A DNA stretch of 64,000 nt, taken from contig JABMOM010000003.1 in NCBI GenBank assembly GCA_013204105.1, positions 62,001 through 126,000 on the forward strand, written 5' to 3'. Below, one piece after another: positions 44,497 through 52,782 of this stretch; positions within the stretch are counted from its first letter, which is position 1; every line of letters starts with the position of its first letter. The notes under the pieces were generated by a model. The model saw only the letters and a list, made by a program, of their open reading frames with translations. It was not told the DNA's origin and ran no database searches. Source of the DNA: Flavobacteriales bacterium. Lineage in GTDB: Bacteria; Bacteroidota; Bacteroidia; Flavobacteriales_G; Salibacteraceae. The translations under genes were made by a program, and so were the position numbers.

Positions 44497-46956
44497 TCAC
44501 TCCGTCGATGACAACTCGGGAAGGGTAACCGTTAACTTGGTGCCTACTCCTTCTTCCGACACATAGCTCACCTCTCCGTCAATGTTCTTGGCAGATTCTC
44601 TTAGGATGTACAATCCCAATCCGGAACCCGGCACGGTGCTGGTACCTCGAAAGAAGATGTCCCAGATTTGATCCTCGTGGTCTTTTTTAATGCCAATGCC
44701 ATTGTCTTCAATTTCTAGAGTCAGTTTTCCTGCTTCATTTCTGGCGCGAATCGCGATGAAGGGCTTGTCCTTTTTCGGATCGGCGTATTTGATCGCGTTG
44801 GAAAGTAGGTTGTTGATGATGATCCGGATGCGCAGGGCATCGCTGTGGATGGTGAGGGCATCGTCTACTTCGATGAAGTAATCCAGATTGTCGTAGTTCG
44901 ACATGTATACCAAGTCGTTCATGCATTCGTCCAAGACCTTCTTAAGCCGCACCTCTTCAGGGTGAACATCCAGCCTCTTGTTTCTAGAATAGTCGATTAC
45001 ATCCCTTATGTATCGATCCAGGCGGTCCAAGGCCTCTCGCTGCATGGAGAGAATGTTGTTGAGTTCACCTTCGTCTTCTGCCTCTTCGGCCAGGGAGTTG
45101 AGACCAAGCACAGAAGCGATTGGTGCACGGAGGTCGTGGGAAATGCTGTAGACGAAGCGGTCCAGTTCCTTGTTGAGTTGGTTCAACTCATCGTTTCGGC
45201 CTTCCAACCGGAACTGCGCCCGTTTGATTTCATTGATATCGAACGAATACCCGATCAAGAATTTCTTGACCGATCGTCCTTCTTTGAAGTGTACGGGAAC
45301 AAGATTGCGAATGTGGTAAGTATCTCTACCGTCTCGCGTTTTCATTTTTTCTTCCCACCGAATGGAGAGTTCGCCTCGCAAGGCTTCCTTGACCCTCTCA
45401 TCCCTCAGTTCTGCAAAACTTGTTTCTAAGTTCCGATATTGAACGTAATCTAGATCGTTTTTCCCAATTAAGAATTGGCGGAGTTGGTCGTCTGCAATCG
45501 CGTTCTTGCTGATGTAGAAGTACTTTCCATTCTCGTCGACCAGTACACACTCCACTGGGATGTTATCGAGTACGTTTTGGTAGAACTCGCGCGTGTCAAG
45601 AAGTTCCAGCTCTTGGTTTTTTAGCTCTGTACGATCCTGCACCGTTCCGAACCACTCCACCGAACCGTCGCCTACGGACTTCTGGCTAGTGTAATAGAGA
45701 AACTTCATCTCTCCCTCCGGGGTCTTGTACCAAGAACCGAATTCGAACGCCTTGTTCATTGAGGATGATCGTTCCAGCCCGACCGTCATTTCGTCTAAGG
45801 TCATGTCTAAGAAGCCCTTGCACCAGACATCAAAGGAATCCGCAAAATCTGACGGCAAGAAGCCGTGAATATTGGCCCATTCTCCGGACCACTCAACGCG
45901 ACCTTCCTTTGGCATAGCCCGCCAGTTTCCGACCTTGGCAAGGCGCTGTGCCTCTCTCAATTGACGTTCGCTCGACTGCAGTAAATCTGTCTGCTCTTGT
46001 TGAGGCGTAACATCTGCAATCGTACCCACCAAGAAAACTTCCCCAGCCTCGTGTACTTTGCTGCTGCTCAACCGACCCCAAAAGGTGGAACCATCTTTTC
46101 GTCGATACTTCAGCAACATGTTGGTTACCCTACCAAACTTTTCAATGCGCGAAAGCAAGGTGTCGCGATCTGATTTTGACTCGTATAAATTCACGGGATG
46201 AATGCCCATCACTTCTTCCTTTGAGGCATATCCATACATCTTAGCAAAGGCGTCGTTGACGTATTCCAATCCTTGTGTGACGGATGACTTAAAGATCGCC
46301 TCATCCATGTTGTCGCTGATGGTTTGTAGGATGGAGGCATCGCGCTCAGAGACCTGCCATGTGGCAAGGGTACGTGCAGAGCGAATACGATTGGTTTTCT
46401 GCAAGACCACTCCCATCATGATTACCAGGATAACGGAGAAGGTAAACGACGTAAAGCGCATTATTTCCAGCTCGACCGGGGCCAAGGAAACGTACGCCAA
46501 GTCGAAAAAATAGATAATGGCAATCCCTACGATCGAAACCACGAAGTACGTAGCCAGCATGTTGAAGACTTGTGAGGCCCGTCTTCTAAAAAGGAAGACG
46601 TACATCAGGAGGCAGATGAGCAGAACGAATTGGAAATTGGTATCGTCTCCGTAGTAGCCTACTACAGACAGCATGAGCACCGCAGGATCCATCACAAAGA
46701 TCCATTTGGCAAGGCCATAGGCACGACGCCTGTTCGCTTCCAAAGTAGAGACCGCTGCCACGAGATGCATCAAGAGTATGGCGGTAGTAAAGACCGAATG
46801 TTGAGGTACGAAGATGTAGGAGGGAATGACTCCCAGTATCATCAGTATCGCACCCTGCACCTTGATGGAGTTGACCACTTTGATCTCATCCACCAACTCT
46901 TCAGGCGTATCCTCATACACCCCTAATCTGACCAGTCGTTTAAAGAGTTTTTTCAC
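44497..46956 (-). CDS. Membrane-bound PAS sensor histidine kinase
   Basis: An 819-residue hybrid of an N-terminal membrane region (five or six hydrophobic segments, about residues 28-195), three PAS domains (about 205-325, 335-450 and 455-585), a HisKA dimerisation domain with phospho-acceptor His607 (SISHDLRAPIASVLG) and an HATPase domain with N box (INNLLSNAIKYAD), G1 box (EDNGIGI) and G2 box (GSGLGLYIL). PAS 1 and 2 show the GRLSSSKV and GTIADVT patterns of sensory PAS folds. No receiver or response-regulator gene is adjacent. It overlaps the uvrC stop by 4 bases (ATGA), so it is cotranscribed with uvrC. The signal is unknown. Confidence 0.9.
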   Translation of the reverse strand: MKKLFKRLVRLGVYEDTPEELVDEIKVVNSIKVQGAILMILGVIPSYIFVPQHSVFTTAILLMHLVAAVSTLEANRRRAYGLAKWIFVMDPAVLMLSVVGYYGDDTNFQFVLLICLLMYVFLFRRRASQVFNMLATYFVVSIVGIAIIYFFDLAYVSLAPVELEIMRFTSFTFSVILVIMMGVVLQKTNRIRSARTLATWQVSERDASILQTISDNMDEAIFKSSVTQGLEYVNDAFAKMYGYASKEEVMGIHPVNLYESKSDRDTLLSRIEKFGRVTNMLLKYRRKDGSTFWGRLSSSKVHEAGEVFLVGTIADVTPQQEQTDLLQSSERQLREAQRLAKVGNWRAMPKEGRVEWSGEWANIHGFLPSDFADSFDVWCKGFLDMTLDEMTVGLERSSSMNKAFEFGSWYKTPEGEMKFLYYTSQKSVGDGSVEWFGTVQDRTELKNQELELLDTREFYQNVLDNIPVECVLVDENGKYFYISKNAIADDQLRQFLIGKNDLDYVQYRNLETSFAELRDERVKEALRGELSIRWEEKMKTRDGRDTYHIRNLVPVHFKEGRSVKKFLIGYSFDINEIKRAQFRLEGRNDELNQLNKELDRFVYSISHDLRAPIASVLGLNSLAEEAEDEGELNNILSMQREALDRLDRYIRDVIDYSRNKRLDVHPEEVRLKKVLDECMNDLVYMSNYDNLDYFIEVDDALTIHSDALRIRIIINNLLSNAIKYADPKKDKPFIAIRARNEAGKLTLEIEDNGIGIKKDHEDQIWDIFFRGTSTVPGSGLGLYILRESAKNIDGEVSYVSEEGVGTKLTVTLPELSSTE

Positions 46957-48779
46957 GTTCGCGAACGAAAATAGTCAACTATCGCCTTCGCTTGGGCCAC
47001 TGTAGAAACGGTGGCCAGCTCTTCTTGACTCAGTTGTTTAATCCGTTCCAAGCTGTAGAATACACGCAGAAGCTCTTTCGCGGTCTTCTCGCCTATACCA
47101 TTAATCTCCAATAATTCGCTCTGAAAGGCATTCTTGCTGCGCTTGTTTCGGTGATGCGTTATCCCAAAACGATGCGCTTCATTCCGCATGCGCTGGATGA
47201 TCTTTAGCGACTCCGAACGTTTGTCGATGTAGATGGGGATTGGATCCTCGGGAAAGAAGATCTCTTCGAGTTTTTTTGCAATACCGATCACCGCAACCTT
47301 TCCTCTCAGCTCAAGTTTGTCGAGGCTTTTGACCGCCGAGCTCAGTTGGCCTTTTCCACCGTCCACAACGATCAGTTGTGGGAGCGATTGATTCTCGTCT
47401 ATCAATCGTTTGTAGCGCCGATAAATCACCTCTTCCATGGAGGCAAAATCATCGGGTCCTTCCACCGTCTTGATGTTGAAATGACGGTAGTCTTGCTTGC
47501 TAGGCTTGGCATCTTTAAAAACGACACAAGCCGCCACGGGAAAACTTCCGTGGAAATTTGAATTGTCGAAGCATTCGATGTGTACCGGCAATGCCGAAAG
47601 GCGAAGGTCTTCCTTCAAGGTCTTAAGCACACGATTGGCATGTCGATTCGGGTCAATTTTATCCTGGGCCTTTTGTCGATCCAGCATGAAGAAACGCAGG
47701 TTTTTGAGCGAGAAATCGATCAATGCTTTCTTATCGCCTCGTTGTGGATGATGAAATTCGGCATGCTCCCATTCGGCACTCACGTCTATGTTAACAAGGA
47801 TCTCCTTGGCTGAACTTTGAAACACGGAACGCATCTCTGCCACTGCCGTAAGCAAAAGGTCTTCCTTGTCCTCGTCCAATTTTTTCTTGAATTCCAGGGA
47901 ATGGCTTTGGATGATGGCGCCGTTGACAACGCGCATGAAATTAACGTAGGCGAATGCATCATCCGCCACTACGCTGGCCACATCCACGTCTCGAATGACG
48001 GGGCTTACTACCACGGATTTACTCTGATAATCCTGCAGTAGATCGTTGTTGGCCTTGAGTTGCGCAGCGAGCTCAAAGTCCAATGCTTCAGCTGCGACCT
48101 GCATGCGTTCCTTGGTCGCTTTGATTACTTCATCCACATCCCCTTTAACCAGTTTTCGAATTTCGTCGATGCTCGCGTTATAGGACTCCTCCGTTTGTCT
48201 GCCTTCACATGGTCCTAGGCAATTTCCGATGTGGAACTCTAGGCAGACCTTGAATTTTCCTTTCTGAATGTTCTCCTCACTCAGTGCATAATTGCACGTA
48301 CGGACCTTGTGCAACTTGGTGGCAAGGCCTAGTACCGCCTTCATTCGTTTTACCGAGGCATAGGGGCCGAAGTACTCGGAGCCATCACGTACCACATTCC
48401 TTGTTGGAAAAACCCTAGGAAAACGCTCCTTCTTGATGCATATCCAAGGGTAGGTCTTATCATCCCGCAATTGGATGTTGTACTTCGGCTGATGCTCTTT
48501 GATCATCGAGTTCTCGAGCAACAAAGCTTCAAACTCATTCGCGACAATGATGTGCTCTACGTGACGGATTTTTTTGACGAGCAATCGGGTCTTGCCGCTT
48601 TCGTAGCGGTCCCGATTGAAATAGGAGGATACCCGCTTTCGGAGATCCTTTGCCTTTCCGACGTAGATGATCTTTCCATCCTTGTCGAAATACTGATAGA
48701 CCCCCGGCTTGTGGGGTAAGTTGGAGACCTTCTCCTTCAATTCATCGCTGTGGTAACTCTCGTCGCTCATGCGCCGCAA
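46953..48779 (-). CDS. uvrC: Excinuclease ABC subunit C
   Basis: A 608-residue nucleotide excision repair nuclease. The N-terminal GIY-YIG nuclease (KPGVYQYFDKDGKIIYVGKA) makes the 3' incision, a UVR domain (about residues 205-240, for UvrB contact) follows, then an RNase H-like 5' incision domain (HIECFDNSNFHGS, IVVDGGKGQL) and a terminal helix-hairpin-helix (INGIGEKTAKELLRVF). Length is normal. It is divergent from the merR gene, and the 126-base gap carries a candidate operator 26 bases before its start codon. The PAS kinase gene follows with a 4-base overlap. Confidence 0.95.
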   Translation of the reverse strand: MRRMSDESYHSDELKEKVSNLPHKPGVYQYFDKDGKIIYVGKAKDLRKRVSSYFNRDRYESGKTRLLVKKIRHVEHIIVANEFEALLLENSMIKEHQPKYNIQLRDDKTYPWICIKKERFPRVFPTRNVVRDGSEYFGPYASVKRMKAVLGLATKLHKVRTCNYALSEENIQKGKFKVCLEFHIGNCLGPCEGRQTEESYNASIDEIRKLVKGDVDEVIKATKERMQVAAEALDFELAAQLKANNDLLQDYQSKSVVVSPVIRDVDVASVVADDAFAYVNFMRVVNGAIIQSHSLEFKKKLDEDKEDLLLTAVAEMRSVFQSSAKEILVNIDVSAEWEHAEFHHPQRGDKKALIDFSLKNLRFFMLDRQKAQDKIDPNRHANRVLKTLKEDLRLSALPVHIECFDNSNFHGSFPVAACVVFKDAKPSKQDYRHFNIKTVEGPDDFASMEEVIYRRYKRLIDENQSLPQLIVVDGGKGQLSSAVKSLDKLELRGKVAVIGIAKKLEEIFFPEDPIPIYIDKRSESLKIIQRMRNEAHRFGITHHRNKRSKNAFQSELLEINGIGEKTAKELLRVFYSLERIKQLSQEELATVSTVAQAKAIVDYFRSRT

Positions 48780-48804
48780 AGATGAACTTCTATTGAAAAC
48801 CCTC

Positions 48805-48834
48805 TGTTTAGCATTTACAAGCTTTCTTTAAACA
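48805..48834. promoter_or_regulatory. Candidate operator 1, TGTTTA-N18-TAAACA
   Basis: An inverted repeat with 6-base arms (48805-48810 and 48829-48834) separated by exactly 18 bases. It lies in the shared gap between the divergent uvrC and merR genes, 26 bases before the uvrC ATG and 72 before the merR ATG. The same arms and spacing occur twice before the sigma-factor gene. It is probably bound by the MerR/CarH-like regulator; that is inference. Confidence 0.65.
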
Positions 48835-48905
48835 CATTTTCGAGAATATTACCTTAGTCAGCGAACATCCTGATAACCTCTTGTGTTATAGCGGGATTAA
48901 AGATT

Positions 48906-49790
48906 ATGGGAGTATATTCAATCAAGGACTTAGAGCAGCTGACGGGGATCAAGTCCCACACCATCCGAATATGGGAACAACGGTATGGGATTATTGAGCC
49001 CAAGCGCACCGATACAAACATCCGATTTTACGACGATGAGCAGTTGAAATTCCTTCTAAATGTAGCCCTGCTCAGTCGCCATGGCTACAAGATCTCCAAG
49101 ATTTCAAAGCTTTCTGAAGTCGCGTTTAAGGATGAAATCGAGAAACTCTACGAGCAGACCTTGATTCACAATACCGATGTGATATTGGACCTAGACGCCA
49201 ATGATCTCATGGTTTCGATGATCGACATGGATGCCGAGAAATTTCATCGGATCTATGAAAACTCTGTCAAGAACAATGGCTTCGAGCGCACCATTACACA
49301 CTTGATCTACCCGTTCCTTGAAAAGGTGGGCATCCTTTGGTCTATTGGTCAGGTTAACCCATCGCATGAACATTTCATCTCTTGCCTGATTCGTCAAAAG
49401 GTGATCGCTGGCATTGATCGACTGCCAAATCCTTCCACCGGGAAAAAATTCCTCCTCTTTCTACCCCAAGGTGAGCACCACGAAATTGGCTTATTAATGG
49501 CGAGTTTCTTGCTAAAGAAGAATGGCTGCATTGTCTACTACATGGGTCAAAACCTTCCTGACAAGGATATCGAATCATCCATTGTCACCATTCATCCGGA
49601 TGCTGTGCTGACCTTTTTTGTGGATCCCGCCGTTCTCACTCAGGCTGCCGAAACAGTGCAAACAATAATCAAATGGTGCGGGGATTGTGAAATTTTAATC
49701 GCTACCCGACCTGCTCCGCAACTCGATGAAATCAAGCATAAGAACCTGCACTTCCTGCACGGCATCGCGGATCTAGAGAACTATTTCTGA
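48906..49790 (+). CDS. MerR family regulator with B12-binding photosensor domain (CarH/LitR-like)
   Basis: A 294-residue regulator. Residues 3-72 form the MerR winged helix (YSIKDLEQLTGIKSHTIRIWEQRYGII). A helical bundle (about 75-170) carries W145-x9-E155-H156, and a Rossmann-like B12 domain (about 182-290) carries the cobalamin motif E190-x-H192-x-x-G195. In Thermus CarH the matching residues (W131, E141, H142, H177) bind adenosylcobalamin; the protein represses in the dark and is released by light. The residue after Trp145 is Ser, whereas CarH has His132 there. Downstream sigma, carotenoid and photolyase genes fit a light-responsive repressor. Confidence 0.88.
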   Translation: MGVYSIKDLEQLTGIKSHTIRIWEQRYGIIEPKRTDTNIRFYDDEQLKFLLNVALLSRHGYKISKISKLSEVAFKDEIEKLYEQTLIHNTDVILDLDANDLMVSMIDMDAEKFHRIYENSVKNNGFERTITHLIYPFLEKVGILWSIGQVNPSHEHFISCLIRQKVIAGIDRLPNPSTGKKFLLFLPQGEHHEIGLLMASFLLKKNGCIVYYMGQNLPDKDIESSIVTIHPDAVLTFFVDPAVLTQAAETVQTIIKWCGDCEILIATRPAPQLDEIKHKNLHFLHGIADLENYF

Positions 49791-49862
49791 CCATCTTCCT
49801 GCCTAGTCCCTGCGATTACTTAACACTTCGAAAGTCTCTATTTTAAAGGCATTCAGTGTTTT

Positions 49863-49892
49863 TGTTTATACTTTTCGTGATTTTGTTAAACA
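49863..49892. promoter_or_regulatory. Candidate operator 2, TGTTTA-N18-TAAACA
   Basis: Second copy of the inverted repeat (arms 49863-49868 and 49887-49892, 18-base spacer) upstream of the sigma-factor gene. It lies just before the -33-like TTG of the candidate promoter, a position compatible with repression or activation by the MerR-like protein. Confidence 0.65.
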
Positions 49893-49897
49893 TTTTC

Positions 49898-49928
49898 TTG
49901 CAGGAAAGGATGTTTGGACCTGCATTTG
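49898..49928 (+). promoter_or_regulatory. Candidate Bacteroidota-type promoter for the sigma/carotenoid operon
   Basis: A TTG at 49898-49900 and TGCATTTG at 49921-49928 (seven of eight positions of the Bacteroidota -7 consensus TAnnTTTG) are separated by 20 bases. Transcription would start near 49935, giving a short leader before the ATG at 49959. This is a pattern match, not a measured start. Confidence 0.4.
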
Positions 49929-49956
49929 TTTAAGTTTAATCAAAAAACATTAAACA
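49927..49956. promoter_or_regulatory. Candidate operator 3, TGTTTA-N18-TAAACA
   Basis: Third copy (arms 49927-49932 and 49951-49956, 18-base spacer). It overlaps the end of the candidate -7 box and ends 2 bases before the sigma-factor ATG, so a bound protein would cover the expected transcription start. The TTAAACATT context also occurs at operator 2. Confidence 0.65.
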
Positions 49957-49958
49957 TT

Positions 49959-50468
49959 ATGTCAACCGTAGAATTCAATCAGCAGATTCTTTCCTTCCGC
50001 AAGCCGCTCGAGTATTTCGCATTCAGCTTAACGCACAACGACGATGACGCGCAGGATTTGGTGCAGGATACGTACATGAAAGCCGTTGCATACAAAGACA
50101 AGTTCAGGGAGGCGACCAATCTAAAGGCATGGATGTACACCATCATGAAGAATACCTTCATCAACAATTACCGACGTCAAATTAAATCGAGGACGATCAT
50201 TGATCAATCCGAAGACCTATATTATCTTTCTAATGCTCCGGATGCCAGAGATAAGCATCCAGGCAGCATGTACAACCACGGCGAGATTTTCAAAAGCGTC
50301 AACGCTTTGCAGGAGGAATACCGCATTCCCTTTAACATGCACAACGAAGGATATAAATACAAGGAGATCGCAGATTACTTGAAGCTTCCTATTGGAACCG
50401 TTAAGAGTCGCATTTTTCTTGCTCGTAAGAAGTTGATGGATGTCCTAAGTGACTACAATCCCAACTAA
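49959..50468 (+). CDS. ECF-type RNA polymerase sigma factor
   Basis: A 169-residue extracytoplasmic-function sigma factor. I chose the ATG at 49959 (MSTVEFNQQIL) over an upstream TTG at 49914. Region 2 spans about residues 8-78 (DDAQDLVQDTYMKAV, TNLKAWMYTIMKNTFINNYRR) and region 4 about 110-162 (YKYKEIADYLKLPIGTVKSR). There is no anti-sigma gene nearby, so control is more likely by the upstream MerR/CarH-like repressor, as for LitR/LitS in Streptomyces. It is 8 bases upstream of crtI and probably directs transcription of light-induced genes. Confidence 0.9.
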   Translation: MSTVEFNQQILSFRKPLEYFAFSLTHNDDDAQDLVQDTYMKAVAYKDKFREATNLKAWMYTIMKNTFINNYRRQIKSRTIIDQSEDLYYLSNAPDARDKHPGSMYNHGEIFKSVNALQEEYRIPFNMHNEGYKYKEIADYLKLPIGTVKSRIFLARKKLMDVLSDYNPN

Positions 50469-50476
50469 TCGCACTC

Positions 50477-51943
50477 ATGCCCACCACCACCGTCATCGGG
50501 TCCGGGTTCTCGGCGCTTTCGGCAGCTACATCGCTCGCGGACAAGGGACATGAAGTAACCGTCCTAGAGAAAAATGATTCTCCCGGAGGTCGTGCCCGCA
50601 AGTTCGAAACCGATGGTTTTGTCTTTGACATGGGACCGAGTTGGTATTGGATGCCCGACGTGTTCGAAAAGTATTTTGAGCGCTTTGGCAAGTCTCCTTC
50701 TGATTACTACGAGCTCAAGCGCCTTGACCCTTCATATCGGGTTTATTTCGAAGACGAATGCATGGACATTCCCGCCAATTTCGAACAACTTCAGGCGCTC
50801 TTCGAAGCCAAAGAAAAAGGGGCGGGGGCGCGTTTAGCTTCGTTTCTTGAAGACGCCGCAATCAAGTACGATGCTGGGATCAATGACCTCGTCCATCGTC
50901 CAAGTCTCTCGCCTTTGGAATTCATCGATTGGAAGGTGATCAAAGGACTCTTTCAGCTCGATCTCTTCTCTAACTTCAAGGATTTCGCTCGGAAGTATTT
51001 CAGCGATCCCAAGTTGCTCAGCATCATCGAATTTCCTGTTCTCTTTCTTGGCGCAATGCCGAAGGAAACTCCTGCTCTGTACAGCTTGATGAACTATGCC
51101 GACTTGAAACTTGGTACGTGGTACCCCATGGGCGGAATGCACAAAATCGTAGAAGGAATGGTAGCCCTGGCCAAAGAAAAAGGGGTGAAATTTCAGTTCA
51201 ATCAAAACGTTGAACGCATTTATGAAGATGGCGACATGAAGGTAGTCACTCCATCCGGCACGGTCTCTTCAGACTATGTGGTAGGAGGTGCCGACTACGC
51301 GCACATCGATCAAGCCTTGTTGGATCCAGCCGATCGGCAGTACAGTACGGCTTACTGGGACAAGCGGGTTATGGCCCCTTCGAGCTTGCTTTTCTACGTA
51401 GGAGTCAACAAGCGGGTCAAAAACCTGCTCCATCACAACCTCTTTTTCGACGCTGATTTTAACGCCCATGCGGAGGAGATCTATAAGTCCAAGCAATGGC
51501 CCAAGCATCCGCTGTTTTACGTATGCGCGCCGTCGGTGACGGATCCATCCGTCGCTCCTGAGGGGTATGAAAATCTTTTCTTCCTCATCCCCATCGCTGC
51601 GGGCATTGATGGTGATTCAGACGAAGTGCGTGAGCGCTACTTCCGAATGATCCTCGAGCGCATCACAAAGCAGACGGGTGAAGACATTTCCGAAAACATC
51701 GTTTACAAAAGAAGTTACGCGGTAAAAGAATTCGTGGAAGACTACAATGCTTTCAAGGGCAATGCCTACGGACTCGCAAACACCTTGCTCCAGACCGCCT
51801 TTTTAAAGCCAAGAATCAAACACAAGAAATTGAAGCACCTATACTTTACTGGCCAGTTGACGGCGCCGGGACCTGGCGTTCCTCCATCGCTTATCAGCGG
51901 CCAAGTAGTTGCCGATCATATAGTTAAACACAACTTGAATTGA
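50477..51943 (+). CDS. crtI: Phytoene desaturase, CrtI type
   Basis: A 488-residue FAD-dependent carotenoid desaturase. The N-terminal dinucleotide fold reads VIGSGFSALSAATSLADKGHEVTVLEK with PGGRAR (positions 5-41), followed by FDMGPSWYWMPDVF. The C-terminal CrtI signature is in YFTGQLTAPGPGVPPSLISG. It converts colourless phytoene to neurosporene or lycopene by successive desaturation. It is 8 bases after the sigma gene and shares its stop region with the crtB start. The final desaturation product cannot be predicted from sequence. Confidence 0.93.
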   Translation: MPTTTVIGSGFSALSAATSLADKGHEVTVLEKNDSPGGRARKFETDGFVFDMGPSWYWMPDVFEKYFERFGKSPSDYYELKRLDPSYRVYFEDECMDIPANFEQLQALFEAKEKGAGARLASFLEDAAIKYDAGINDLVHRPSLSPLEFIDWKVIKGLFQLDLFSNFKDFARKYFSDPKLLSIIEFPVLFLGAMPKETPALYSLMNYADLKLGTWYPMGGMHKIVEGMVALAKEKGVKFQFNQNVERIYEDGDMKVVTPSGTVSSDYVVGGADYAHIDQALLDPADRQYSTAYWDKRVMAPSSLLFYVGVNKRVKNLLHHNLFFDADFNAHAEEIYKSKQWPKHPLFYVCAPSVTDPSVAPEGYENLFFLIPIAAGIDGDSDEVRERYFRMILERITKQTGEDISENIVYKRSYAVKEFVEDYNAFKGNAYGLANTLLQTAFLKPRIKHKKLKHLYFTGQLTAPGPGVPPSLISGQVVADHIVKHNLN

Positions 51944-51945
51944 CC

Positions 51946-52782
51946 ATGAAAGAGCTCTTTGACAACGTCAGTTTGCAAGCCAGCAAGATCACGACACGAT
52001 CATACAGTACTTCATTCTCATTGGGAACTCGCTTCCTAGGGCCATCTGTTCGCGATGCCGTTTACTCGATCTACGGGTTCGTGCGTTTCGCGGATGAAAT
52101 CGTAGACAGCTTTCACGGCTACGATAAAGAACGCCTGCTCGATAAATTTCGGCGAGACGCGTATGAAGCCATCGAAGACCGCATCTCGCTCAACCCGATT
52201 CTCAATAGTTTTCAGCACGCCGTGCACAACTATGGCATAGAACGGGAATTGATCGATACGTTTCTAGAAAGTATGCGCATGGATCTCGACAAGAAAAACT
52301 ATTCCAGACAGGGTTATGAGCAATACATCTTGGGAAGTGCTGAAGTGGTCGGATTGATGTGCTTGCGTGTATTCGTGCAAGGCGACGATGAGATGTACAA
52401 CCGTCTCCAGCAACCCGCTATGCGTCTAGGTTCAGCTTTTCAGAAGATCAATTTCCTACGCGACATGAAGGCCGATTTCGCCGAGATGGGAAGAACCTAT
52501 TTTCCTGGCATCGACATGCAGAACTTCAACGACAATGAAAAGAAGCGCATCGAAAAGGAAATCGAAGAGGATTTCGCGGAAGGATATGCCGGCATCATTC
52601 AACTTCCAAAGAATTCGCGCTTTGGGGTCTACATGGCATACGTGTACTTCTATCAGCTCTTCAAGAAGATCGAACGCACCCAAGCGATCGATATCCTGAA
52701 GGCCAGGATCCGTATTCCGAATCAACATAAGTACGCCATTTTTGTAGAGAGCTACCTCAAGCACAGCCTCAACTTGATATGA
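51946..52782 (+). CDS. crtB: Phytoene synthase
   Basis: A 278-residue squalene/phytoene synthase that condenses two geranylgeranyl diphosphates to phytoene. Both Asp-rich substrate-Mg motifs are present: ADEIVD (in YGFVRFADEIVDSFHGYD) and RDMKAD (in KINFLRDMKADFAEMG). TRSYSTSFSLGTRFL and YILGSAEVVGLMCLRVF are family landmarks. I chose the ATG at 51946, with an alternative TTG at 51940 overlapping the crtI stop. The stop overlaps the start of the next gene by 4 bases. Confidence 0.93.
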   Translation: MKELFDNVSLQASKITTRSYSTSFSLGTRFLGPSVRDAVYSIYGFVRFADEIVDSFHGYDKERLLDKFRRDAYEAIEDRISLNPILNSFQHAVHNYGIERELIDTFLESMRMDLDKKNYSRQGYEQYILGSAEVVGLMCLRVFVQGDDEMYNRLQQPAMRLGSAFQKINFLRDMKADFAEMGRTYFPGIDMQNFNDNEKKRIEKEIEEDFAEGYAGIIQLPKNSRFGVYMAYVYFYQLFKKIERTQAIDILKARIRIPNQHKYAIFVESYLKHSLNLI

